Source: Christiangramia sp.
GTDB taxonomy: Bacteria > Bacteroidota > Bacteroidia > Flavobacteriales > Flavobacteriaceae
DNA length: 39,544 bases
Direction: 5' to 3'
NCBI RefSeq assembly: GCF_029937855.1
Contig: NZ_JAPYPC010000030.1
Span: 11,787-51,330 of the forward strand
Below are positions 1 to 7,669 of the stretch, one piece after another (position 1 is the first letter of the stretch; each line of letters starts with the position of its first letter). A model generated the notes under the pieces. That model did not search any database. It was given only the letters and a program-made list of their open reading frames with translations, and was not told the DNA's origin. The position numbers and the translations under genes were made by a program.

Positions 1-3000
1 TTCACTCTTCACTTTCAACTCGCTCTCTCTTCTCCAGCTAAACAATACTGGAACCACAAAAAGAGTGATCAACGCGATAAGCATTCCGCCAAAACTTGGA
101 ATGGCCATCGGGATCATGATATCACTCCCCCTACCCGTTGAGGTAAGAATTGGCAGCAAGGCCAAAATGGTCGTAGCTGTTGTCATCAAACAAGGTCTTA
201 TCCGTTTTTCTCCTGCTTCTATTACAGAGGCTCTTATCTGTTCTTTGGTTTCGGTTACATTTTTATCGAAGGTCTGGGTTAGATAAGTCGCCATTACTAC
301 GCCATCATCTGTAGCTATCCCAAAAAGGGCAATAAAACCAACCCATACAGCTACACTAAGATTGATCGTATGCATCTGGAAAAGATCTCTCAGGTTCTCT
401 CCAAAAAAGCTGAAATTCATAAACCAGTCCTGACCGTAAAACCAGATCATAAGGAAACCTCCGGCAAAAGCCACGGCGATACCGGTGAATACCATAAGGG
501 AAGTAGAAACCGATTTAAACTGAAAGTAAAGGATCAGGAAAATGATAATAAGCGATAAAGGCACCACAATAGAAAGTGTTTTTTCTGCCCTAAGCTGATT
601 TTCATAGGTTCCTGTAAACCTGTAGTTGATACCTTCAGGTACCACCAGTTCACCGGAATCTATTTTTTCCTGAATAAGGGCCTGGGCATTTTCCACCACA
701 TTTACCTCAGCATATCCGTCAATTTTATCAAACAATACATAACCTATTAAAAAGGTATCTTCACTTTTGATAACCTGCGGGCCCTGCTCATATCTTATCT
801 CTACCAATTCGCTAAGCGGTACCGGGCTTCCATCTTCTACCGGCACATAAATGCTCTTAATATCTTCCGGGTTCGCCCTTAGTTCGCGAGGGTAACGTAC
901 TCTTACCCCATATCGTTCCCTGCCTTCAACAGTCTGAGAAATTTGCATTCCACCTACGGCTACTTCCAGAATTTGTTGTACATCTTCTATGGAAACCCCG
1001 TATCTCGCCAGTCGGTCACGTTTGATATCGATCAACAAATACGGTTTCCCTACGATCCTGTCAGCAAAAACAGCTTCATCTTTCACCCCTTCAGCCTCCT
1101 TTAAGATCTCTTCCAGTTTTAATCCAAAAGCTTCGATTTGTTGCAGGTTCTCCCCTTTCACTTTGATTCCCATAGGCGCACGCATACCTGTTTGAAGCAT
1201 CACCAGGCGGGTTTCTATAGGTTGTAATTTTGGTGCCGAAGTCACTCCTGGCAGCTTGGTGACCTTTACGATCTCATTCCAGATATCATCAGGAGATTGA
1301 ATATTCGGCCTCCAGTTTCTGAAAAATTCCCCATCTTCATTTGCGATCAATTCTTCATGTTTCAGGTTAAGTGGAGCTGAAACTAATTTAGTTTCCTCAT
1401 AATTCGAGTCGTCATCTACTTCGGTATTTGGATTTAAAGCCAGTTTGCCGTTCTTCAGCATAAATAAACCGTCTTCATTTACTTTGTACCGCTGGCGTTC
1501 ACCTTCCGCATTCCGCATATATTCAGATTTATACTGAATAATATTTTCATACATCATAAGTGGCGCAGGATCCAGGGCAGATTCGGTTCGTCCGGCTTTT
1601 CCCACCACGGTTTTAATTTCAGGAATACTGGCTACGGCCATATCCAGTTGTTGCAAAACGCGTTTGTTTTCCTCCACTCCCGCATGTGGCATCGAAGTAG
1701 GCATTAAAAGGAAAGAACCTTCATTTAGTGAGGGCATAAACTCTTTCCCGGTATTCCTCATTATCAGGAAGCCAAAGATTACAATAAGCGTTGGCACCGA
1801 TAAAAACAGAATTTTATGGGCCAGGGCCCAGTTTAATATTCGGGTATAATATTTTCTGAAAATTGCAAAAAGGGCCAGCAATCCAAAAGCGATAAGTCCC
1901 ACAAATATCAGGTTCATGAAAATACTTCGGTCAAAACCTAATGGCCTCCAGTATTCTGCCAGTAAGAAAACGATCGCAAAAGATGAAATAATGATATTGA
2001 TAAGATTTGCACGCTTAGGACTGATCTTTTTCTGAAGCAATAAAACACCCGTAACTCCAAAAGCTATGAGTAGGATCCCTGTAAAATAACCGAAGATCAT
2101 TGCCGTAATCCCTGCCAGAATGAGGATGCTATTTATTATATAACCAACACTCGTCTTTGCAGTCCGTTTTTTAAAGAAAGTAGCGGCAAATGGAGGAATA
2201 AGGAACAGGGCCACAATTAACGAAGCCGTTAATGCCATGGTTTTTGTAAAAGCGAGGGGCCTAAAAAGTTTTCCTTCTGCCCCAACCATGGTAAAGACCG
2301 GAATAAAACTAATGATCGTAGTTAGCACCGCGGTTAATATCGCTCCGGAAACTTCAGAAGTAGCATTATAAACCACCGCATTTATCGGTAATTTATTGCC
2401 TTTTTCATCGGTACTAAGCTCCTCTAAATGCCGCAGTATGTTTTCAGATAAAATAACACCCACATCCACCATGGTACCAATAGCAATGGCAATTCCCGAT
2501 AAAGCCACAATATTAGCAGGAACATTGAAAAGCTTCATGGAAATGAAGACCATCAGCACTGCCACGGGTAACAATCCGGAGATTAACACGGAAGCTCGCA
2601 GATTATAAACCATAACAATGATCACCAGGATTGTGATAAGAATTTCCATGGTGAGCGCTTCATTCAGGGTGCCTAATGTTTCCTGAATAAGTTCTGTCCT
2701 GTCGTAGAAAGGCACGATCGTTACCTGTGAAACGGTCCCGTCTTCCAGAGTTTTAGAGGGAAGTCCGCCACTGATCTCATCGATCTGATCTTTCACATTA
2801 TTAATTACTTCCAGCGGATTTGCGCCATAACGCGCTACCACGACTCCACCTACAACCTCTGCACCTTCTTTATCCAGTATCCCCCTTCTTTGGGCAGGAC
2901 CTAAAACAACCTTTGCGATGTCTTTAATCCTCAGGGAAGTAAAATCTTCTGAAGTTATCACGGCATTCTCTATATCTTCTACAGATTTTACATACCCAAG

Positions 3001-3753
3001 CCCTCGTACCAGATATTCAGCATTATTGATCTCCAGGGTTTGGGCTCCTATATCGCGGTTACTTTCCTTTACAGCCATAACCACTTCGCTGAGCCCTATA
3101 TTATACTGGCGCATAAGTTCAGGATTCACATCGATCTGGTATTCCTGAACATAACCTCCAATAGAAGCAACTTCTGAAACACCACTGGCACCGGAAAGAG
3201 CATATTTCACGTAATAATCCTGAATACTCCTCAATTCATGCAGATCCCAACCGCCGGTGACATTACCCTCTTTATCCCGACCTTCCAAGGTGTACCAGAA
3301 AATTTGACCCAGCCCGGTAGCATCTGGCCCCAATGCCGGATTCACACCCTCAGGCAAAAGATTGGCTGGAAGGGAATTCAGTTTTTCCAGGATCCGGCTT
3401 CGGCTCCAATAGAATTCGATATCTTCTTCAAAAATGATATAGATACTGGAAAAACCAAACATGGAAGAACTACGAATGGTCTTAACGCCGGGAATTCCAA
3501 GCAGGGAAGTTGTAAGCGGATAAGTAATCTGATCTTCAATATCCTGGGGAGAGCGTCCTGCCCATTTGGTAAAAACAATCTGCTGGTTTTCACCAATATC
3601 GGGAATCGCGTCTACCGCGACAGGATCTGTAGGTAAAAAACCGGTATTCCAGTTAAACGGCGAATTTACTATACCCCAGCCCACAAAAAGTACCAGCAGG
3701 ATTACCGCTACAAGTTTATTTTCTATTAAGAATTTAATGCTTTTATTCAGCAT
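1..3753 (-). CDS. cusA: CusA-like heavy-metal RND efflux transporter, 3' end cut by window edge
   Basis: Inner-membrane proton-driven pump of the heavy-metal RND family that would export Cu(I)/Ag(I) through an adaptor and an outer-membrane channel. The frame is open from an ATG at 3753 to base 1 without a stop, giving at least 1251 residues, near full length. The start MLNKSIKFLIENKLVAVI leads into the first membrane helix. The periplasmic porter region contains DAIPDIGENQ and WAGRSPQDIEDQITYPL, both typical of CusA/CzcA. The central helix carries GTMVDVGVILSEN, which keeps the Asp and Glu of the proton relay and looks closer to CusA than to CzcA. Met-rich stretches (LLMPTSMPHAG, VMLQTGMRAPMG) fit a Cu/Ag substrate. 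The 104 bp gap to the HYC_CC_PP gene holds a small dyad (CCGG-TTC/GAA-CCGG, 3816-3836). Adaptor and channel genes are expected beyond the left edge (inference). Substrate is inferred; CzcA-type divalent export remains possible. Confidence 0.9.
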   Translation of the reverse strand, partial: MLNKSIKFLIENKLVAVILLVLFVGWGIVNSPFNWNTGFLPTDPVAVDAIPDIGENQQIVFTKWAGRSPQDIEDQITYPLTTSLLGIPGVKTIRSSSMFGFSSIYIIFEEDIEFYWSRSRILEKLNSLPANLLPEGVNPALGPDATGLGQIFWYTLEGRDKEGNVTGGWDLHELRSIQDYYVKYALSGASGVSEVASIGGYVQEYQIDVNPELMRQYNIGLSEVVMAVKESNRDIGAQTLEINNAEYLVRGLGYVKSVEDIENAVITSEDFTSLRIKDIAKVVLGPAQRRGILDKEGAEVVGGVVVARYGANPLEVINNVKDQIDEISGGLPSKTLEDGTVSQVTIVPFYDRTELIQETLGTLNEALTMEILITILVIIVMVYNLRASVLISGLLPVAVLMVFISMKLFNVPANIVALSGIAIAIGTMVDVGVILSENILRHLEELSTDEKGNKLPINAVVYNATSEVSGAILTAVLTTIISFIPVFTMVGAEGKLFRPLAFTKTMALTASLIVALFLIPPFAATFFKKRTAKTSVGYIINSILILAGITAMIFGYFTGILLIAFGVTGVLLLQKKISPKRANLINIIISSFAIVFLLAEYWRPLGFDRSIFMNLIFVGLIAFGLLALFAIFRKYYTRILNWALAHKILFLSVPTLIVIFGFLIMRNTGKEFMPSLNEGSFLLMPTSMPHAGVEENKRVLQQLDMAVASIPEIKTVVGKAGRTESALDPAPLMMYENIIQYKSEYMRNAEGERQRYKVNEDGLFMLKNGKLALNPNTEVDDDSNYEETKLVSAPLNLKHEELIANEDGEFFRNWRPNIQSPDDIWNEIVKVTKLPGVTSAPKLQPIETRLVMLQTGMRAPMGIKVKGENLQQIEAFGLKLEEILKEAEGVKDEAVFADRIVGKPYLLIDIKRDRLARYGVSIEDVQQILEVAVGGMQISQTVEGRERYGVRVRYPRELRANPEDIKSIYVPVEDGSPVPLSELVEIRYEQGPQVIKSEDTFLIGYVLFDKIDGYAEVNVVENAQALIQEKIDSGELVVPEGINYRFTGTYENQLRAEKTLSIVVPLSLIIIFLILYFQFKSVSTSLMVFTGIAVAFAGGFLMIWFYGQDWFMNFSFFGENLRDLFQMHTINLSVAVWVGFIALFGIATDDGVVMATYLTQTFDKNVTETKEQIRASVIEAGEKRIRPCLMTTATTILALLPILTSTGRGSDIMIPMAIPSFGGMLIALITLFVVPVLFSWRRESELKVKSE

Positions 3754-3857
3754 ATCTATTTAATTATCAAATTTTTAGAATCAATTCAAAGCCAGTTATA
3801 GAAACAGGGCTAATGCCGGATTCAGAAATGAACCGGTAAGTGTCTAAAATTCAATAA

Positions 3858-4250
3858 TCAAATAAGGAAAACCTGATCTTCGAGCTGTATATCGCTCACG
3901 ATCAAAGGAGGAGAATAATCTTTAAAAGGAATGGACTGTTTTGGTAAGGTTTCAAACAGTTCAAAATAAGTAAAGGTGAAAGTGGTTATAAAAAGTTGCT
4001 GATGAAAATCGATAGAATCAAAAGAGATTTTTAATTCATCCTGACCTTCCACTGAAATTTTTTCATTGGTACAGCAGTGATCTTCAGTCTCTGCGTTCAT
4101 TTGCATGCCGCAGGTTTTAGCTTTTGAAAAAACAGCTTTATCTACAAGCTGGCTTCCGCAGAAATGTTTATCTACCGTAAAAGACATGGTAGACAACATC
4201 ACCAGAAGGGCCATACTCAAAGAGATGATATATTTAAAAGCTTTTTTCAC
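3858..4250 (-). CDS. HYC_CC_PP family small Cys/His protein upstream of the Cus pump
   Basis: 130-residue protein with an N-terminal signal peptide or membrane helix (about residues 6-25), so probably periplasmic or membrane-anchored. It shows the three signatures that name the HYC_CC_PP family: a His-x-Cys near residue 30 (KHFCG), a Cys pair preceded by His (DHCCTNE), and a late Pro pair (YSPPLI). A further Cys lies at KTCGM. The function of the family is not established to my knowledge. The position just upstream of and co-oriented with a CusA-like pump, plus the Cys/His/Met content, suggests metal sensing, binding or delivery (inference). The frame begins with GTG at 4250, which fits the signal peptide well; no better ATG is seen. 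A TAnnTTTG box lies only 5 bases upstream, which would make the message almost leaderless. Confidence 0.8.
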   Translation of the reverse strand: MKKAFKYIISLSMALLVMLSTMSFTVDKHFCGSQLVDKAVFSKAKTCGMQMNAETEDHCCTNEKISVEGQDELKISFDSIDFHQQLFITTFTFTYFELFETLPKQSIPFKDYSPPLIVSDIQLEDQVFLI

Positions 4251-4255
4251 CGTTA

Positions 4256-4263
4256 CAAAAATA
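4256..4263 (-). promoter_or_regulatory. Candidate -7 box for the HYC_CC_PP/cusA unit
   Basis: The minus strand reads TATTTTTG, a perfect match to the Bacteroidota TAnnTTTG element, ending 5 bases before the GTG start at 4250. Transcription would begin at or next to the start codon. The closeness is unusual, so the real start or promoter could differ. Confidence 0.4.
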
Positions 4264-4273
4264 CAAATTTTTT

Positions 4274-4309
4274 AAATATCAGCGTATTAAGATACTTTTA
4301 CTGATATTT
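4274..4309. promoter_or_regulatory. Nested dyad, possible metal-responsive operator
   Basis: Outer arms AAATATCAG (4274-4282) and CTGATATTT (4301-4309) form a perfect 9-bp inverted repeat. Inside sits a second dyad, GTAT-TAAG-ATAC (4284-4295). The block lies immediately upstream of the -7 box of the efflux unit, where a regulator would bind. AT-rich DNA gives such dyads by chance, so the regulatory role is inference. Confidence 0.35.
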
Positions 4310-4418
4310 TAATAAGCAAAAATAGTCTAAAACAGCCTGAAAGAATTTCAGTTTTTGGGAATAATCTTTCAATAATCGTAGGAGTTCTAATATTCCTCTT
4401 CTACTAAAATATTCAGCC
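4310..4418. other. Intergenic region between the efflux unit and the xrtF pair
   Basis: No convincing coding frame. A 6-bp hairpin CTGAAA-GAA-TTTCAG (4337-4351) followed by five T on the plus strand may be a weak terminator; the minus strand, where the xrtF pair ends, lacks a good T run. Confidence 0.4.
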
Positions 4419-4868
4419 TCAATTATGCTCTTTTAGTTTATAATAGTAAAATGCTGGCAAAAGTATCAGTAAAAATAATGGATGAATTAAAAATCTTCTA
4501 ACATAAAAGAGTGCCAGATAATGTTCCTTTTCCATGTTGAGCACTAAAAATATAAATATGAAGGTTGCCAGTACATAAAGAATACTATATAAAATGGTTG
4601 AAAATTTAAGAATCCCGGCATCTTTAAAGCTTAAATAAATTATGGCCAGAGAAATGCCCGTATTCAAAAAATATCTTATGGTGAGGTTAATCATAAGTTC
4701 AGCCATATTCATTGGCGGGATTATTCCTAACAAATAATCTGATTTAAAGAAAACAATGAGGGGGTCATAAAAAATATCCTCTTCAAAAAAACGAATTGCA
4801 GCCAACATAAGGATTAGAATACCAATCTGAAATACCCGATACCTTTTCTTATCTAATTTTTTTTCCAT
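4419..4868 (-). CDS. Exosortase F system-associated membrane protein
   Basis: 149-residue integral membrane protein with four likely helices (about 13-27, 60-79, 88-110, 128-144). The late motif RRFLIHPLFLLILLPAFYY matches the small partner protein that accompanies XrtF in Flavobacteria. It overlaps the 3' end of xrtF by 16 bases, so the two are co-transcribed and probably translationally coupled. Its biochemical role is unknown. It may help the exosortase recognise or hold its substrate (inference). No catalytic residues are recognisable. Confidence 0.8.
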   Translation of the reverse strand: MEKKLDKKRYRVFQIGILILMLAAIRFFEEDIFYDPLIVFFKSDYLLGIIPPMNMAELMINLTIRYFLNTGISLAIIYLSFKDAGILKFSTILYSILYVLATFIFIFLVLNMEKEHYLALFYVRRFLIHPLFLLILLPAFYYYKLKEHN

Positions 4869-5401
4869 CCCGAGTAAATTCTAATCCAAATTAACCATAG
4901 GAGAAATACGGTTCCATAAATAGCCAGAGGAAAAAATATGGAGTGCATAACACCGGAGTATTGCGGATATTCATATATACTTACGGCAAGCACTACAATT
5001 CTCAACAAATTAGTGCCATATATTATAACCGAACCGGCAAAAATGAAAAGAAAAGTCGAAACCGGTTTTCCAAAAAAGGCAAGCACAAAGGAAGTAAAAA
5101 GGATGATTATACTGGCTGAATTGCAACCTTCCACAATTCCAGCCAGGAAATAGTCATCTACCATGAGTTTCATAGATAAACCTGTATAATGCATTACCAC
5201 CTCTACATTTTCATAGCCAAATCCCTGCATCAGGCTTCCGCTTTGGCGTGCAACAAGTTGCGTAAGAGGATCGGGCTCAGGATTTTCTGTATCATATAAT
5301 ATTAGAAATCCGTTATAAAGGCTTGAGAATAGAAAATAACTGCCCAGAAAAATGAAAATAAAGCGAAGAACTAGTCGGTATTTTCTAATTAAACTAAGCA
5401 A
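4853..5401 (-). CDS. xrtF: Exosortase family protein XrtF
   Basis: 182-residue polytopic membrane protein of the exosortase/archaeosortase family, transpeptidase-like enzymes that cleave C-terminal sorting signals at the membrane. The expected active-site triad is visible: Cys93 in VEGCNSASI, Arg134 in YGTNLLRIVV and His153 in GVMHSIFFP, each at the border of a predicted helix. The length suits the short Bacteroidota form, which lacks the extra domains of EPS-linked exosortases. It is followed by its dedicated partner with a 16-base overlap and sits divergently from a GAF protein. Targets of XrtF are not established to my knowledge, and no candidate substrate with a C-terminal sorting signal is visible in this window. 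A TAnnTTTG box at 5421-5428 supports the start. Confidence 0.88.
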   Translation of the reverse strand: MLSLIRKYRLVLRFIFIFLGSYFLFSSLYNGFLILYDTENPEPDPLTQLVARQSGSLMQGFGYENVEVVMHYTGLSMKLMVDDYFLAGIVEGCNSASIIILFTSFVLAFFGKPVSTFLFIFAGSVIIYGTNLLRIVVLAVSIYEYPQYSGVMHSIFFPLAIYGTVFLLWLIWIRIYSGWKKN

Positions 5402-5420
5402 ATAGAAGGTTTGTTTTTAA

Positions 5421-5428
5421 CAAATTTA
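5421..5428 (-). promoter_or_regulatory. -7 box of xrtF
   Basis: The minus strand reads TAAATTTG, a perfect TAnnTTTG, ending 19 bases before the xrtF ATG. No clear -33 TTTG is seen about 20 bases further upstream. Confidence 0.55.
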
Positions 5429-5464
5429 TAGAAATGAAGTACTCGTATTACATTAGAAATTGAA

Positions 5465-5472
5465 TACTTTTG
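5465..5472 (+). promoter_or_regulatory. -7 box of the GAF gene; decides its start
   Basis: TACTTTTG matches TAnnTTTG perfectly, 17 bases before the ATG at 5490. The longer open frame begins at 5460, upstream of this box, so the 5460 start would lie outside the transcript. No -33 TTTG is seen. Confidence 0.6.
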
Positions 5473-5489
5473 CACTAAATATTGTTAAT

Positions 5490-5945
5490 ATGCCATTTCA
5501 AAAATTAAAGCCGCAGGTAGAAAAAATTCTTAAAAACCAGGATGCTAGTGTAGACAAAAGGCTTACGGAGGTATGTGAGTTACTGGAATCCACCATTCCT
5601 TATTATGATTGGGTGGGTTTCTATTTTAAGAATGGAGATAAGGAGGAATTAAAATTGAAATCATTTGCCGGTGAACCTACCGATCACGAAATCATTCCTT
5701 TTGGTAAGGGTATTTGCGGACAGGTTGCCGTTTCGAATAAAAATTTTGTGGTACCAGATGTAAAAGCTCAAAACAACTACATCGCCTGCAGTATTCATGT
5801 TAAGGCTGAAATTGTGATTCCACTTTTTAAGAATGGAGAAAACATTGGCCAGATAGATATAGATAGTCATACCGATGACCCCTTTTCCCACGAGGATGAA
5901 CTTTTCCTCGAATGGGTTAATGCAAAAGTTGCTGAAATTTTATAG
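5490..5945 (+). CDS. GAF domain protein, free methionine-(R)-sulfoxide reductase-like
   Basis: A single cytosolic GAF domain of 151 residues from the ATG at 5490 (MPFQKLKPQ). The frame could open 30 bases earlier, but that start precedes the -7 box. The layout resembles free Met-R-sulfoxide reductase (fRMsr, YebR/Msrc): YYDWVGFYF, then GKGICGQ with Cys76 and NYIACS with Cys100, followed by EIVIPLF and GQIDIDS. Their 24-residue spacing equals that of the second and third cysteines of characterised fRMsr enzymes. The first of the three family cysteines, expected about ten residues before Cys76, is His here. It may therefore reduce free Met-R-O through a different recycling route, or act as a ligand sensor. 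It is divergent from xrtF and ends at a strong terminator. Confidence 0.8.
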   Translation: MPFQKLKPQVEKILKNQDASVDKRLTEVCELLESTIPYYDWVGFYFKNGDKEELKLKSFAGEPTDHEIIPFGKGICGQVAVSNKNFVVPDVKAQNNYIACSIHVKAEIVIPLFKNGENIGQIDIDSHTDDPFSHEDELFLEWVNAKVAEIL

Positions 5946-5962
5946 CAGATTCATTTCTAAAT

Positions 5963-5995
5963 TAAAAAAGCCTCGAAAAGTTCGAGGCTTTTTTA
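5963..5995. terminator. Strong bidirectional terminator
   Basis: AAGCCTCGAA - AAG - TTCGAGGCTT forms a perfect 10-bp stem (5968-5990) with an A run before and a T run after. It ends the GAF gene on the plus strand and anything arriving from 6041-7522 on the minus strand. Confidence 0.92.
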
Positions 5996-6040
5996 GTTTA
6001 TAGCGCGTAGGTAAGTTTTAACTTATAAGCTCCTATCTTT

Positions 6041-6136
6041 TTAGCCTTGAAATGCAATGATCAAAAATAAGATGATAAAAAATCCTATTAATTGTATCAC
6101 TGATGACGCATAATCCTTTTCTATTTCATTCCCCAT
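6041..6136 (-). CDS. Possible 31-residue single-pass membrane peptide
   Basis: The 320 bases between the GAF gene and the permease contain one plausible small frame. It starts at an ATG at 6136 and stops with TAA at 6041-6043. The peptide has a short charged start (MGNEIEKDYASS) followed by a compact hydrophobic segment (VIQLIGFFIILFLIIAF), which looks like one transmembrane helix. It is transcribed toward the strong terminator at 5963-5995, 129 bases downstream of the permease, so read-through from that gene could express it. No Shine-Dalgarno is seen, as is usual here, and no clear -7 box. I recognise no family. It could be chance in AT-rich DNA. Confidence 0.35.
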   Translation of the reverse strand: MGNEIEKDYASSVIQLIGFFIILFLIIAFQG

Positions 6137-6265
6137 TTTCGAATCATTTTGGCTTAAATATATGCAAGCCAACAATTTAAAATTAGGCATTTAACTAACT
6201 TTAATGCTTTTTAAAATATTTTAAGGAAATATAGGCAGGAAACTTAATTAGTTTTAACGAGATTT

Positions 6266-7522
6266 TTACATTCCAGTTCTAATCGCTTCCACAGGATCTA
6301 ATTTGGAGGCGGAGATCGCAGGAATAATACCGGAAATTAAACCTATCATTGCTGAAACTGCCGTTCCTATAAATATATTAAATGGAGAGAGTACAAATTC
6401 AAAATCACCTGTGAATTGTGAGGCCACTATAGATACCAGCCAGACAATAAATAGTCCCACGAGTCCGCCAATAACAGAAAGAATAATTGCTTCAAAAAGA
6501 AATTGTGAGAGAATAAATTTGTTCTTGGCTCCCAGGGACTTTTGGATCCCAATGAGATTGGTTCGCTCTTTTACACTTACAAACATGATATTGGCAATTC
6601 CAAAACCTCCTACCAGAAGTGAAAATCCACTTATTACCAAACCAATAATATTCAACTGCCCGGTAATATTATCAATTAAATCTGTAAAGCCCTTCAACTG
6701 ATTGACGAAGAAATTATTGATCTCACCAGGTTTCACCCCACGCATATTTCTTAATTGCTGTTCCAAAATTGCAATAAATTCCTCGTCATCTACTCCTTCT
6801 TCAGGCTTAAGCACTATTTGGGGAAAAACTGTTCCTTTTGTAGTCCCATAAACCCTTCGCGCAAAATTCGCCGGCACAAAAGCCTGGCCATCCCGGGAAT
6901 TTCCGAATAAAGACTGACCTTGCTTTTTCATAACTCCTATCACCGTGGCTTTTCTTCCAAATACCCTGATTTCTTTTCCCATGGGATTACTGGAACCAAA
7001 TAAATTACTGGCAACTTCATGACCTAAAATAATTACTGGAGAACCACTAACAGCTTCGGGCTCATTAAAGAAACGACCATTTTCCAGCTCAAAGGCTTCA
7101 ATATCGTAATATTCATGAGTTACTGCACCCACATCCACGCCGGCACTCGTCACATCCCGATATTTTAAGGAAGCTCCACCAGGAATTCCCAACGCAAAAC
7201 TAATAGCCTCAAGATTGGGCATAGTTTTTTTCAGGCTCTGATATTCTTCATAAGTTACATCTGGGAACTGTTCCCGCTTCCAGCGGGGGATATCGGAGGG
7301 GCCAAAATTAAATCTCATTAAAATAATGGTACTATTATCCAGGGCACTAAGGCTCCCTTTAATATCTTTTTGAAGAGAATCTACCGCAGCCAAAACGGCA
7401 ATAATCGAAAATATACCAATAGTCACACCCAATAAAGAAAGGAAAGTCCTTAACCGGTTGTTTTTAAGAGCGCTTAACGCAAAATTAAAACTCTCTTTGA
7501 GTACGCGTAAATAAATTAGCAT
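6266..7522 (-). CDS. MacB/FtsX-type ABC transporter permease
   Basis: Inner-membrane permease of the MacB/LolCE (type VII ABC) superfamily, which couples cytosolic ATP hydrolysis to work on periplasmic substrates rather than to transport through a pore. The architecture is canonical. A first helix (FLSLLGVTIGIFSIIAVLAAV, about residues 30-50) precedes a large periplasmic MacB_PCD domain, and three FtsX helices at the C-terminus include LVVGGFGIANIMFVSVKERT-like and SGIIPAISASKLDPVEAIR sequences. The first open codon is at 7570, but MLIYLRVLKESFNFAL at 7522 is the normal beginning of this family (418 residues). No ATPase domain is fused and none is adjacent, so the partner must be encoded elsewhere. 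Substrate unknown. Confidence 0.85.
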   Translation of the reverse strand: MLIYLRVLKESFNFALSALKNNRLRTFLSLLGVTIGIFSIIAVLAAVDSLQKDIKGSLSALDNSTIILMRFNFGPSDIPRWKREQFPDVTYEEYQSLKKTMPNLEAISFALGIPGGASLKYRDVTSAGVDVGAVTHEYYDIEAFELENGRFFNEPEAVSGSPVIILGHEVASNLFGSSNPMGKEIRVFGRKATVIGVMKKQGQSLFGNSRDGQAFVPANFARRVYGTTKGTVFPQIVLKPEEGVDDEEFIAILEQQLRNMRGVKPGEINNFFVNQLKGFTDLIDNITGQLNIIGLVISGFSLLVGGFGIANIMFVSVKERTNLIGIQKSLGAKNKFILSQFLFEAIILSVIGGLVGLFIVWLVSIVASQFTGDFEFVLSPFNIFIGTAVSAMIGLISGIIPAISASKLDPVEAIRTGM

Positions 7523-7639
7523 GGTATAATAATCAGCTGTTTTTGGACATTTTAAAGATAGGACGCACAAAGGAATTTTTCGTTACAAAATTTATGGATA
7601 TTTCATTACTTCTACTTTCTAATTTTTGGCTTAATTAAT

Positions 7640-7647
7640 TACTTTTG
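7640..7647 (+). promoter_or_regulatory. -7 box of purH
   Basis: TACTTTTG is a perfect TAnnTTTG, 22 bases before the purH ATG. No -33 TTTG at the expected distance. Confidence 0.6.
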
Positions 7648-7669
7648 CAGCTTTAACAAACACAACACA

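Noticed and set aside
3238-3636. 132-codon plus-strand frame inside the efflux pump gene
   Set aside because: It is antisense to the clearly coding CusA frame, and its translation has no recognisable domain or signal.
5460-5489. Upstream extension of the GAF protein by ten codons
   Set aside because: The -7 box at 5465-5472 lies inside it, so the transcript starts after this ATG.
6303-6701. 132-codon plus-strand frame opposite the MacB-type permease
   Set aside because: Shadow of the conserved permease frame. Its composition mirrors the hydrophobic helices on the other strand.
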